From the NCBI RefSeq assembly GCF_905220415.1, contig NC_059568.1:6820001-6884000 (forward strand): a stretch of 64,000 nt of DNA, read 5' to 3'. This document shows, in pieces, positions 1-12,324 of the stretch. The position numbers and the translations under genes are program-made. Position 1 is the first letter of the stretch. Every line of letters starts with the position of its first letter. The stretch is from Colias croceus (Eukaryota; Arthropoda; Insecta; Lepidoptera; Pieridae). Under the pieces are notes generated by a model. It was not told where the DNA came from. It did no database searches and saw only the letters and a program-made list of their open reading frames with translations.

Positions 1-213
1 TCGTATATACAAGGACTGCGTTTGCTAAGAGACATTACGACTATCTAAGTACGCTCTTATATAATAAACTACACAAATCACTTAATATTCACAATATGAA
101 TACAATGCAACTAAAGTCTAAAATAAACAACTTCCTTCTTACTCTCAATTACGATGAATGCGAACACCTGATAGACCATAAACTTATTTAGGTAACTTAA
201 AACTTACATAAAT

Positions 214-268
214 CACACAACACACAAACACACACACACACACACTCACACTCACACACACACACACA
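214..268. repeat. CA/CT-rich microsatellite
   Basis: An imperfect (CA)n run with a few CT interruptions. Confidence 0.9.
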
Positions 269-483
269 ATCAATACACTTCCTTTCTTTAATATTTATAC
301 CTCTATCCATCTTCTATCAACGATATTTACAATGTTTTCTTACTTATATATATATTTTTATTTTAGTTATTGAATATTTACCATGTTTTTGATACCGTTA
401 TAAATTTTAGAAAACTTGCATAGTCCTAGTAATAAATCCTTACGTAAATTGTAACAAAGGACGGATGAATGTCTCCTATAACA

Positions 484-624
484 CAGGTTTTTTTCCTAGC
501 ATAGGAGACATTGTTCAAAATGTCACAATAAATGTACCACATATTATAGTTATTACATTATGTAAGTTGTCTGTTGTGTTGTAACCATGTTTGATTGCAA
601 ATAAATGATTTGATTTGATTTGAA
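484..624 (+). mobile_element. LINE-like 3' tail
   Basis: The stretch ends in repeated TGATT units (ATTTGATTTGATTTG) after ATAAATG. This is the usual 3' terminus of lepidopteran non-LTR retrotransposons. No ORF is left. Confidence 0.4.
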
Positions 625-890
625 TAATGTTTACAATCAATAGATTCAAAGTAACCTCTATGTAGCACCAATCAATAAATTAATTGTTTTATTTCTATAC
701 CTGTTTAGTATTTAGGAAAGTTGATGACATTAAATGACTATATAATAAAAATACGTTAACATTATTCAATAAGTATTAAGTATAGCAGTATGAGTTATGT
801 ACAATAATTAAAACAAGTGAAAACAAGCTTAGTCACGTTCTTCCTTGACTCGACCGACACTAATTAGGCAATGGAAGCAATCATTATGTA

Positions 891-948
891 CATCATACCT
901 ATGTCATCATACCTATGTCATCATACCTAATCATAATACCTATGTCGC
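891..948. repeat. Short tandem repeat, unit about 14-17 bp
   Basis: Four imperfect copies of CATCATACCTATGT in direct orientation. The flank at 962-1016 has a separate 14-bp inverted repeat (GAATCTGCTATTTG). Confidence 0.8.
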
Positions 949-3120
949 CATCATCTGGTGGAATCTGCTATTTGTCATCATTCAATGAACGCGCTAGTCA
1001 TACAATCAAATAGCAGATTCAATCAGTTGCAGACGACAAATATATCGGTTGAGTCTTTGATTGATGTGTAAGCTGTAGAATAATTTTGTATGTATCTAAT
1101 TGAATAACAAAAAATATATATGAAGCGTGTTTTTAATTCAAACTTGTCAAACTGAACACTCCACAACAATTCAAATAGATTGTATTGTCCGATATTTGTA
1201 AGGAGGTGTGGTCACTCCTACCTGTGCTAATAGTGTTGATGGCTATTCCATTTGTTTGGCTGAAAGACTATAACATCGCCAATACGTATTTTTGCATTTC
1301 ATTACTATTTACTTTACTTTACGTCAGTACTCAGTAGTCAGTATACCTAAATCGTGTACTTATATGGTGGTGGACTTAGTGGATAATAATGAAGTAGGAA
1401 TTATTATAATTATTAATACATAATAGGAGATAAATTTTTCATTTGAAATATTGTTAGCATAATTAAGGTTTTACAAAAGAGCTTTAATTTTAATTTTATG
1501 TCCCCGTTTAAATGGAAAGAGTTATCTACGTCTGATATAAAAGTAATAAAATTATAATTTAACGTAGGTATAGGTATATATGCAATATAATAAAAAGGAG
1601 TAATTTTTATCCAGGAAGGAAACTAAAATAAAGATTAAATTATGTTACGCTTGTTTAAAATTTGTCACTTAGGATCCAGAACTCTTTTAAAAGTAAGACA
1701 AATTGATAATCAATAAATACATCAATAAATCCAACTTTAAAAAATGGAGCTTTACTCTTTTAATATTAGTTATCACTTTGTGTTGATCTTATAAATTCAT
1801 GTTACGCTTGTGTATAAGCCGTGGTCACAATGTAACCAGTTGTGCATACGCCAACTTATATTAATTATAAAATTGTATTTAGCCTTAGTACACATGTAAC
1901 GACATTTTGTGATCCTCAAATAAAGAAAATAGAAAATACTGTTCCACCGCAAACAATGATAGTATTTCAAAGAACGTCCCTCGAAGATTAGAATAGGTAT
2001 ATACCTATAGGGAATGTTACAGGTAGGTACATAAAAGTATCCATTAGCGTTCGATAGTTAACCGCAACATGCAATGAATACATTTAGACACAAAACCCTA
2101 CAGGGAGACTAGATAATGCGGGGGGATGGGGAAAGACCGTGGGTAATGAAATTGGATTTAAAGTTCAAACATCACTCGAGTCATTCATGTTTTTAAATGT
2201 CAACTATAATTGAAATTTATTTCAGGCAAAGTGTAGTTGGTACAGTTAAAAGATCTTAAATAACTTAAAATGAAGGCCTATGTAAACTATCATTTCAAGG
2301 AAAGTAGCATATGTATGATCGGGCAAAATGGCGATAGAATGAAGTACGGTAATGACAAATATTCTGCCATATTTACCGTGGGAATTAATATGAATATAGG
2401 TGAAGTTTATTTAGTGGCACAATGAGCTCCGTCTGGTCAGCTTCAGCATAGATCTCACAAATTAGTGCTCGGTAACGCCGTTCGTTATCCAAGATATAGC
2501 CCCGGTTTATTGTCCACCCTCGCTATTGTTACTACAAAATAACTCTACTTAAATTTCATTGCAGAGGCGGTGGATAATGGAAAAGCATTTAATTTGTTCC
2601 ACCCCGTTATTTATTGTAGAAATGCTATACCGACATTAGCCTATATTTCAAACTATGAATGTGACCTGAATGACTAGGGTACCTGTACCTCTGATGTGAC
2701 TGCTCCTTACTTTGGAATTTGGAATAGTAATTAAAGTGTATGTACGTGTATGTTACAACTGTTTTTTGTTGCTATGTTTAACATATAAATGCTATTTATC
2801 ACCAATATTTCTTCTACATATTATAATGAAGTATACCATAGTCACAAAATGCCTACCTAACACTAGTAGGTTTAGATAGATCGCGGATAAAAGTAGTTTT
2901 CATCACTTTAGCCTCATAACTATCTCCGGATACAAACATCATAACATAAATTCGCACCGTAGCGCCGTGCTAGAAAGACAAACAAACCAACACACTCACA
3001 TTTTTAATATACCTATTACTTAAATAAGAAAGATGTTATAAAAAATAATTACTAAGAGATCCACACTACTTACAACAATGACTTACAAGCTATAGATAAT
3101 ATATCGTTATTTATTTGTTA

Positions 3121-3255
3121 CTAGCTTTCCGCCCGCGGCGCCCGCGTTTTCAAAGAAAAGCCCGTTCCCGTAGGATTTCCGGGATAAAACCTATCCTACC
3201 TTGAGTAACAGACAGACAGACAGAGTTACTTTCGCATTTGTAATATTAGTATGGA
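3121..3255 (-). mobile_element. Short non-autonomous Helitron
   Basis: Read on the minus strand it starts TCCATACTAATATTA and ends in a GC-rich hairpin and CTAG. It is inserted exactly between A and T, as Helitrons are. It carries an internal GTCTGTCTGTCTG microsatellite. Same family as 41361-41617. Confidence 0.8.
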
Positions 3256-4130
3256 TTGATTAAAAAATGTATAAAATGTATATAAATAATGTATAAAATG
3301 TATAAAAAATGTATATTATTGTGTAGGTAGGTACTCGTATAAACTCTTAAATGGTTCGCTAAATTTCCCCGAGGAGAAACCGCAATTATTTAAAGACTAC
3401 CATTCAGTACCAATCAATTATGATTGTGTAGTAAGTAATGCTAATGTATTGGTTAATAATAAAAAGAACTACCCTTCAGTAAATAGTTTCGAAATTTAGA
3501 TATTTTCTATAATTTGTTTCCTAAGTACATATATTGAAATCCCAATAAAAAGAAAATAGTTGAATATTCGTTTATTGTGTAAAAAATTAAATGGGCTTTG
3601 TTGACAGTGTTGGTTGCTAAGCGACTGAAGTTAAATGTTTCATAAGAACACTGCAGTATTTGTATGTTGATGCGTGAATAATTATTTTGAAATGTAGCCT
3701 AGAAGGAGAAATATATTATGCGTTTATAGAATTATCGTATAAAAATGTGTTGGTATTTCTTCTCAAATGAAATGTTTAGCGCTTCAGCTTTCTCATAAAA
3801 AAATCATTCGGGTTCGGAAAGTTACCTTTAATGTTATAGTATCTAACTAATAACTTGTAGATTGTAATGGCACGTTCAGCGTAAAGCGTATTTCGATTAA
3901 CACAAAGAGCTGGAGATTTTCAAGATTGTGGGAGGCAGCTTTCCTTTCCCAAGGTCTTAGCGCTACTCTCGAGAGGATCAGATAACAAAAACAGGGAGAA
4001 TTCAATTTGTGCTTATAGACTATAGTGTTTTATAAATATAAACTTTTTTTTTTTAATCTAGATTACACAAAACACAAGTTCGATAAAAAATCTGCGGTTA
4101 CGGACAAGCGGGAAAATCAGACCATCTAAA

Positions 4131-4307
4131 TCTTAATATATATAAATCTCGTGTCACAATGTTTGTCCTCAATGGACGCCTAAACCACTTAACCGATTAT
4201 AATAAAATTCGCACACCATGTGCAGTTCGATCCAACTTGAGAGATAGGATAGTTTAAATCTCAAATCGTTTTAGAGAAAGCGGGCGAAGCCGCGGGCGGT
4301 AAGCTAG
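4131..4307 (+). mobile_element. Short non-autonomous Helitron
   Basis: Starts TCTTAATATATATAAATC and ends with the hairpin GCGGGCGAAGCCGC and CTAG, between host A (4130) and T (4308). No coding capacity. Copies of the same family sit at 9062-9412 on the other strand. Confidence 0.85.
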
Positions 4308-5722
4308 TTGTATAATAGTAATTTAAATTGATGAAATGGATATACATAATTATCAAAATCAAAATTATGCTATTGATATCATCTTTTCAATTTACAGGTA
4401 TCGTACCTATATAATTATTTGGCATAAAAACTTCCTAATAAAGATTGTTTTGTAGAACAACACAACATATTTTATTTGTAAAAATACTTAGTTAAAATAT
4501 TTATTGTTCTAAATGTGAACTATATAATGACTCGGATATCTTTTTATTATTCTTTGAAAACCTTAGATCATTAAGTAAGTAGATCATTATTAATGATCTA
4601 AGTTGAAGACAGATAAAATAGTAAAACTACTTAATTTTGCACATCAAATATGTGTTAGACTTAGATACCTACCATTTTAAAATAACATAAAACGAAAAAG
4701 ACGCACCCAATTTTGTAAAAGGAAATAAAATTAAATTAGAAAGTGCACACTACTTGATAGAACTAAGTGGATTTTCAGTAGTAGATAACAATTCGGAATT
4801 GTGTATTTTTAAATACCTACTTTATTGTTATAAAAACTAATTAGTTTTATATCCCTTTTGAAACTATGAATGTACACTCGCATGTTAGGTATATTGTTTA
4901 CGTAAATAGTAAATACGTCAGTTGCTTGGTTTCTTTTGAAGCTTTAGTTAATTATATGCCGTTGTGTTATCCGTATTCCGTATTTACAATCCCGCTTAAT
5001 TTTCCTGGGGATGAATAACGAACTTTCGTAGACGCTCAATATCCGATACTCCCATTTTTTCGTGAATTTGTACTGATCGAATTTGATCAACTCAAACAAT
5101 GGAATACATAATAATCGAATTTAATCAGAGGGCCATTTATTTTCTAATTTTATCCGCATGAATTAATATTATTAATGTATTTAAGCATAGTTGTCATAAA
5201 TAATTCTTTAAATGATTATTATTTATTCATTTGTTGATTAGGTACCAATGCTGAAACTCTTCACGAATACCTTATTCGAATGCCCTACAATACTACATTT
5301 TCGCCCGTGAATCGATAATGATATTAAATTCTTAATGAAGCTGGAGTGATTGACGCGTCAGGTCTTTCATTTGTCCGGTGGCTTCAATACAAATTTATTT
5401 AAGTAATGAAATGATTTAGTATCATATTTGTTTTTCGAATACTTGTGGCTCGATCGACATATTTTAGCTATTTTATACATATCATATCATATACGTCATT
5501 CAATGTAACAAAATCCATTGATGAGCTTATCTAAATCATATATTACATAGCTAATGTTAGAACCTTGCTCCTTATTTTTGAGAGGAGTAGTAACACTCAA
5601 TCCCATATTTGTCATAGGGGATAGGTGAATAAACTGCATTAATAGGCCGACGTCGCGACTGCCTGGCGCCTCTTGGGTTGAACGGGGGACGTTTGACTAG
5701 GGCTTAAATTGAATGATATTTG

Positions 5723-8077
5723 CTAGCCTAAATAAGTATACTTGTTATCCTGTGTAAAATCAAATACAATGTAACCTAACTTCCAATTTTGTTGGTCTTG
5801 ATATTCCACTCCGATGACAAGATACATTATTACAACTTCCCGTTTGACAACCTTACTAGTTGTAGACATGCGGTCTGTAGTGCTACATGAGTAAATATCT
5901 TGTAGAGTTGGAATTTTATGTGAGAAATTTACGTCTATTACTATAGGGTTGACACCTGTAAGGCTCGGAAATTTAAGGTAAATGTTGTTGTGATTATGGT
6001 TACATTTTTCCTTTATACAATGACACACACTGTTTTATTATAAAGTAGTGTTCCGCCACGGCTTACGTTTTGTTTCCATTAGCACCATCCTCGTATTATG
6101 AAAAAAAATTACGAAATTCAGCGATGTTCAGCCGTTCTCGAGTTTTGTGCTTATCGACACTAACTCTTAACAACTCATTGTTAATTTCTCTTTTGTAAAG
6201 CTGAAGAGTTTGTTTATTTGAAAGCGTATCTCGGGATCTACTGAATCGGTTGGTAGGTAACTTTTTCAAAACATTGTCAAGATTAGATCGTATTATAAAA
6301 TCTTTTTATTTATTGAGTTGATTACGTATTATAAATATAATTAATGTATTTGATTAATCAAAAGTCAGTATTATATTAAGTTCGAATAATTTTTCTAAAA
6401 TCTATAACTTCTAAATAATTATATGTATTTGTCTATATTAATATTAAATGCTCAATGGTTAGTAGCATTTAAATGGTAATGTACTTGTACAAACTCTTGA
6501 AATACTATACCTACAATCTACATATAATATACATTCTTAGTACCTATAACGTTATCTATGTATAGATGGGAAAATAGGTTTACGATAGAAAATGCAATGT
6601 ACAAATATGTTAACAAAGAGTAGGTACGTTGTTTGTCCACTGGCTCTTCATTGAAGAACATTTAAAGTACAGACCTCCGCGCCGTGTGTGGTTCTCGCTT
6701 AGCATTCAACAACCGTACCTTTTTCATGTATGTATGGTTGAAGGGTTGTGAGGGATGTTTCACATAATTACACATTACGTATATTGTATCAATTTAAATA
6801 AAAAACGTGAATATCCAATTAACTTCTGTTGAAACTACAGAAAATATTTTGTCACCAAGGTGTTCTAATACAAAGACAATAGGAGATTGTATATATTTAA
6901 GTAAATCCTATTCATAACTAGAGTTAAGATATAGGGAATTTGTTATTCACTTCCGAATAATACCACAATAATACTGCTAGTTTCACAGGCCGATTAAATT
7001 CGGATGTATTCAATAAACGCTGCAAGAGACTAAACTCCTCTATTCATAATTTCACAAAGTTAAGCCAAGTTAGACTGGCTTCGATTAGACTGATCGCGCT
7101 CTTTAATTAAATCCCTCGAACTGTTGTGCAGTTATAGCAGTTTTATTGCCCTTATTAACGTGATGCTGACGACGTCACTTTTTGGTGTTTGCTTGGGTGT
7201 TTAAGTACAAAATTCGATTGCTACGAGTCCACTTTAACTCGTAGCAATCAATTTTGTTTGAAATAAAATTATTAGATATCGCACATTACTAGAACCTTTT
7301 CGAAATCATTTAAAAAAACTGACCTAAATACATATGAATGGAACTATGAAAGCTTAGAAAAATGAAGAGAACATTCATATCCTAAATCAATAAACGTTCC
7401 GTATAGCCTTTGTACCCTTGGCATTGATAAGCAATTGGTATGCGTTTTAATGAAGTTCTATTATTGGAAGTTGGTAATAGGGTGGTTCGTGTTTGGTACC
7501 GCAGTGTTATGTAACGCTCGATATAGCTGGTGGTGCTTCACTGAGTTACGAACTACGTGCAGACTTCCGACATGCTGTGCTCCCTGCGCGCTAAACTTTT
7601 GCACGATTTTTTTCATCAACTGCTGTAGTTGTTGCGCATCTTGTCCATTATATATACCTTCCTTTCCATCGATTTTCATATTCATCGTTGATAGTTGATG
7701 CTAATATAATTAGCAAATGACGGTGGGTTTATTATACATAGTTCGTTCTATTGAGAAGTAGATTGCCTACTCCATGTCAATATTGCAGGAAAATGGAATA
7801 GTTTCAGAGAATCAGAGAGTTTAGAATATCTATAGAACATTCTAGTGCTTTTAAAGTTCTCGAGTATTGAGCTTGTCAGTAATTAACGTCCATTACATGG
7901 GAGTTTATTGTTGTAAGATATCAGGGCGACATCTTTGTGAGTGAAACGAATTGGGTTATCGTGAGAGCTATGTACAGTACGTAGGTAAGCTTCGTTTGCT
8001 GCCGCAGTCTTACGTAACACTTGTCGTTCGAATGGTAAAATCAAATCGGGATTCGTTAAATTCATTAATAAATTCAT
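5723..8077 (-). other. Cluster of three unassigned coding-like ORFs
   Basis: Three minus-strand open frames lie here: 7883-8077 (64 codons), 7461-7685 (74 codons) and 5723-6028 (about 100 codons). None matches a family I recognise. Their amino-acid make-up looks more protein-like than the surrounding AT-rich noise: NPDLILPFERQVLRKTAAA in the first, an amphipathic QQLQQLMKKIVQKF stretch in the second, and a Cys/His/Asn start followed by FPSLTGVNPIVIDVNFSHK in the third. The third is preceded by a possible acceptor (AAAACAG, ending at 6031 on the minus strand). I could not join the three with convincing splice sites. They may be exons of an unknown gene, remnants of a mobile element, or chance. 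Confidence 0.25.
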
Positions 8078-9061
8078 GCCTTATTTTAATACTTACTAAA
8101 AAAAATTGCGGTAATAATATAAATTGACTACGTAATCATAAACGCTATTAAATTTTAGTATAGGTACGTTACGGGTAATCTCGGACTGATATTTATTTTT
8201 GTTTCGGGATTTTATTGTTTATACTTATATCAATGTTAACTAAGGATGCAATGCTATTGAAATTTAACAAGGAAGGAACACATATGTATATGTGTTCACA
8301 TAATAAATACATAAATAAAGGATTCATAACATTCGGCTAAAGGTCTATATTCAATAACTATTGAAGGGGTATAACGTTTTGTGCCCACGCTGGCTGCATG
8401 TGCTCCCGAATTAACGCGTAAACATCACGCTACTTCATGCCAGTGAGCGAGTGCCTCTCGACAATTATTATGTTGATGGCATGTGCCAACTGCCGTTGCA
8501 GTCTCTCTGCTTTCATTATTTCAATGAACCGCTGGAATTAAACTAAACATTTTTTAATTATATTACTAACTACATTTATTTAGAACTTTAAAAATCTGTT
8601 CGGTTTTTATTAAAGTGTATAAACATGTGATTTTATCGATATTAAAGCGCGTCACACGCGGTGAAGATAATGTAAAATATATATAATATATTATCTTAGA
8701 GCATATTTCCGATTATCGCTCGCCATACAAATCCTATGAGCCATAACACACGACGGTACACAAACTTCTAGTACATTTTTTTCTAGGAGCCAGCCACCGT
8801 TTCTAGGAAAAATCTATGTTTTCATTTATTATTCGCAAAAAAAATTCCAATCATCAGAACAACAGGAAATTTTAATATTTTATTTTTAAGTGTGTTTTTC
8901 ACAATTTTGTTAAATTGCGACTGGATGATTTGTTTGTGGTCGTCTTCGTCGTTGGTAGGGTGAACAAATCCTTAGCGAACAATTGACAATTAAAATAAAT
9001 GACAATCAGTATCGCTAGCGTATCTTAATCGTGAGTGATACCTTACGATACTATAATATTT

Positions 9062-9238
9062 TATATTCGGCTTCGCCCGTGGTACCTACATGTTTACGTT
9101 TTTTTTCATAAAAACTATCCTATCTCTCAAGTTGGATCGAATTGTACATGGTGTGCGAATTTTATTATGATCGGTTAACTGGTTTAGGAGTCCATTGAGG
9201 ACAAACATTGTGACACGAGATTTATATATATTATAAGA
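9062..9238 (-). mobile_element. Helitron copy, diverged 3' end
   Basis: Same family as 4131-4307. The 5' TC side is intact and abuts the CTAG end of the next copy (9239-9412). The 3' part is replaced or diverged after GGCTTCGCCCG. Confidence 0.7.
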
Positions 9239-9412
9239 CTAGCTTACCGCCCGCGGCTTCGCCCGCTTTCTCAACGATTTGAGATTTAAACTATCCTATC
9301 TCTCAAGTTGGATCGAACTGCACATGGTGTGCGAATTTTATTATAATCGGTTAAGTGGTTCTGGAGTCCATTGAGGACAAACATTGTGACACGAGATTTA
9401 TATATATTAAGA
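9239..9412 (-). mobile_element. Short non-autonomous Helitron
   Basis: An intact copy of the 4131-4307 family on the minus strand: TC at 9412-9411 after A, hairpin, CTAG at 9242-9239. It is placed head to tail with the copy at 9062-9238. Confidence 0.85.
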
Positions 9413-10308
9413 TTATAGTATATTCACCGTGTGTGACGCGCATAATTCGTATATTCATCCCATATCCATAGCATTGATAGCATATCACCAGATACTATTT
9501 ATTTGCGGCATCGATAATTAAAAGACATAGAAATCGTCGGTTTCAGAGCACTAATTACGGGTGGTATTTTATATTACCTAAGCCTACATAATACTATGGT
9601 TTGGCGTATGCCGTAAATAAATAAATAGATATTAGTCGTATAATATAATCGTATATATTTCAGATTTTCTCAAGCTGTTTTTAGGGAGACGATGAAAGTC
9701 ATTAAGTGATCCATAAATCATTTCATATTTTTAAGCGATTGCTTTAATATGAGTCCCACTCCAACTACACGGTAAATGCGAACCTATATTATCTACATAA
9801 TATGATAGATTTTGATTTCATAGTCCTGTCGTAGGATTTCTGGATTTCTTCCCTAGAGTTTAAAAAATGTGTGCTTTATAGTAAGGTATCTATTCGAATT
9901 TATACTGCATATAAAACTTTTATTCCCTTAAAAATGCATTTATCATATACTGGCATTTGCATAAGAGAGAGATCCCGCCAGAACTTTCTTATTTTATAAC
10001 GGATTTGTCCTTTGGGACATCAAGTACGTTGTATGTTTATACGTCTTGTATTCATGCCCGCATACATGCTAGTTTGGTTGAAATCTTAGTTGAAATGCAT
10101 CATTACTATGGTAAATTGAATATACACAAATATACAGTTAGCTTGAATTAAGTTCTTCTGGTTATTTTTTATGCATACCTATTCATTTAAACATTATATT
10201 TATACAATATAGTATTGCATACTGCCAGACTTTCCATATCTTCCCCCATAAGCAGTAAGCTTCCAAAAATAATTGATATTTTACTCATAGTACTTAAATG
10301 TGTGGATT

Positions 10309-10600
10309 TTTAGGGTTCCGAACCTCAAAAGGAAAAGATGGAACCCTTATCTATAGGATCACTGTGTTATCCGTCTGTGTGTCTGTCTGTCTGTCAAAAC
10401 CCTTTTTCTCAGAAACGTGTGGAGTTATCAAGCTGAAATTTATATAAAATTCTCAAATCTACATTCTCTTTAAGCTGTGAAAAAATCAAACTTATAAGCC
10501 AATGCAATCAAAAGATACAGCCGTTTATGCTGCAAATTATCTCAAATTTTGACATTTCGCAAGGGAATCAAAACCTACATTGTATTTCCCGTGAATATAA
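10309..10600 (+). repeat. Dispersed retroposon fragment
   Basis: Contains GTCTGTCTGTCTGTC, a CCCTTTTTCTCAGAAACG stretch and CGCAAGGGAATCAAAACCTA. The same string of blocks recurs at 63600-63850, so this is a dispersed repeat, probably a LINE/SINE tail. Confidence 0.6.
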
Positions 10601-10655
10601 TCATGTAATTTGGATAAAAGCAATATCATATAGCACTGATAAAGGTAAAATTGCT

Positions 10656-11288
10656 AAAGGTGGGTTCCCACGGCATGATTGCTTCACAGATCCGACCGCG
10701 CCACACCACACCACATGCCGTGGGAATCGGCGCGCTTGTGGTCGTCTGCCGACGCCCGTGCTATCCATCGGAAGTCGGTAAGATCAAAGGTGCGGCGTGG
10801 CGCGGTGCGACGGCGTGCGTCGATGTCCGTCGGGGCCTGCCGTCTGTAGCGCGTCATTGTTCGGAACCGTACGATAATTATCGTACAAATACGATAATTT
10901 TGTGCCTACGTACGATGTACGATAGCATCTACGATAATTTTGTGCCTACGTAGCTGATGGAGTGGACGAACGAACTTATTTTCGAGTTTTTAACTCTGTA
11001 CGAAAATGAACCAGCCAGGAATTGTTCAAAACCTCAATATAAAAATAGAAATGATGTTATTAATGATGCCTGGTTACGAATAAAAACCCACTTAACACAT
11101 GGAAATATACCTATCGTTGAATTAAAAAAAAAAGAAAATTTATTAGGTATAGTAGGAATGACCGTCCACCGGCCTCGCCAGTGCTCGCCAGACGCACATA
11201 TGCCGTGGGAACGCTCAGTTCAGATGGCGACAGGCGCCTGTCGTCTGCCAATGCCTGTGAAGCAATCATGCCGTGGGAACCCACCTTT
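10656..11288. mobile_element. TIR element carrying a MADF fragment
   Basis: A perfect 33-bp terminal inverted repeat starts AAAGGTGGGTTCCCACGGCA at 10656-10688 and returns at 11256-11288. The block ATGCCGTGGGAA is also repeated inside. A TA on each side is a possible target duplication, but it is not clear-cut. The inside holds a fragment of a MADF (Adf-1 type) DNA-binding protein. MADF/Myb proteins are the usual partner gene of PIF/Harbinger transposons, so a derivative of that group is likely; assignment is inferred. Confidence 0.7.
10957..11154 (+). pseudogene. MADF-domain fragment
   Basis: An open frame gives EWTNELIFEFLTLYENEPA, then QYKNRNDVINDAWLRI and IPIVELKKKENLLG. These are the start, middle and LKKK(K) segments of a MADF domain, a Myb/SANT-related DNA-binding fold. 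The W/NP centre is degraded and the frame runs straight into the terminal inverted repeat, so the C-terminal part is missing. No neighbouring exon completes it. Confidence 0.7.
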
Positions 11289-11622
11289 AAACATACATTT
11301 TAGAGTTACAACATAATAAAAAGTAGGTTTGTTCGGAGCACTCAGTGCGCGAGTACAACTCGCACTTGGTCGGATTTATTTTTTTGTAAACTCTGTGCCT
11401 GTGTCTGGCAAATGCTACGATTGGTCTGACACTGTGCTTTTGGATCATACTTTTGTTTGAAATGTTGAAGCCAAACATACCTTGCCAATTAGTTTATAAA
11501 ACAAGAGATTGAGCATTTACAAAAATAACTTAGGTATTCCTGAATTTATATTTTTGTGGTTTTTATGGCATTCAAATGCTTTATAAATAATTATAAATTT
11601 ATAAAGAATAGAAAAAATTCGA

Positions 11623-11697
11623 TCACGAGGCGGGACTCGAACCCGCATCCTTCGCGCCATTCCGGGGCGGATGCCTAACCAACTCAGCCACTCGTGA
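11623..11697 (-). tRNA. tRNA-like unit, copy 1 (probably SINE-derived)
   Basis: 75 nt. Acceptor stem TCACGAG/CTCGTGA, box A-like TGGCTGAGTTGG, and a perfect T arm with box B GGGTTCGAGTCCC. An oligo-T run follows on the minus strand. The best anticodon loop is CCGGAAT (anticodon GGA), on a 4-bp stem, without the invariant T33 and without the long variable arm of a serine tRNA. It is therefore more likely a tRNA-derived repeat than a working tRNA. Confidence 0.4.
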
Positions 11698-11938
11698 CCC
11701 GCCTGAGCAATCGAATTTATTCTATTCTTTCAGTTTTATGTGTCTTAAGGGACACACCGCGCGCCATCTATTGAGATGATTTAACATCCATCCAACCATC
11801 GTTACAATATTGTATTCACTGAAAAGTGCTTCATATTGGTTGAGATGGTTGTTAAATCATCTCAATAGATGGCGCGCGGTGTGTCCCTTAAGACACATAA
11901 AACTGAAAGAATAGAATAAATTCGATTGCTCAGGCGGG

Positions 11939-12013
11939 TCACGAGTGGCTGAGTTGGTTAGGCATCCGCCCCGGAATGGCGCGAAGGATGCGGGTTCGAG
12001 TCCCGCCTCGTGA
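11939..12013 (+). tRNA. tRNA-like unit, copy 2 (probably SINE-derived)
   Basis: Sequence as copy 1, on the plus strand. Pol III box A and box B are intact and a TTTTTT terminator follows within 10 nt of the acceptor stem, so transcription is possible even if the product is not a functional tRNA. Confidence 0.4.
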
Positions 12014-12249
12014 TCGAATTTTTTCTATTCTTTATAAATTTATATTTATAAAGCATTTGAATGCCATAAAAACCACAAAAATATAAATTCAAGAAAAGGT
12101 CGTGTTCCATCGTTACAATATTGTATTCACTGAAAAGTGCTTCATATTGGTTGAGATGGTTGTTAAATCATCTCAATAGATGGCGCGCGGTGTGTCCCTT
12201 AAGACACATAAAACTGAAAGAATAGAATAAATTCGATTGCTCAGGCGGG

Positions 12250-12324
12250 TCACGAGTGGCTGAGTTGGTTAGGCATCCGCCCCGGAATGGCGCGAAGGAT
12301 GCGGGTTCGAGTCCCGCCTCGTGA
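12250..12324 (+). tRNA. tRNA-like unit, copy 3 (probably SINE-derived)
   Basis: A direct repeat of copy 2, offset 311 bp, with the same boxes and terminator. Confidence 0.4.

Larger units (their letters stand above)
1..3120. other. Noncoding, AT-rich
   Basis: Apart from the microsatellite, the LINE-like tail and the short tandem repeat listed separately, I see no exon with usable splice sites and no recognisable protein motif on either strand. Confidence 0.6.
8100..10300. other. Noncoding, AT-rich
   Basis: Apart from the two Helitron copies, this stretch has only short ORFs without recognisable motifs, and a 22-bp palindrome around 8276-8297 (GAACACATATGTATATGTGT core). Confidence 0.6.

Noticed and set aside
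214..268. Telomere or satellite sequence
   Set aside because: It is a plain CA microsatellite; no TTAGG repeats are seen.
7207..7258. Hairpin GATTGCTACGAGT as a microRNA
   Set aside because: The stem is about 20 bp with a short loop, too short for a pre-miRNA without other support.
11623..12324. Three functional tRNA genes
   Set aside because: Pol III boxes are good, but the anticodon stem-loop is poor, T33 is missing and the copies are embedded in repeats. Kept only as tRNA-like features.
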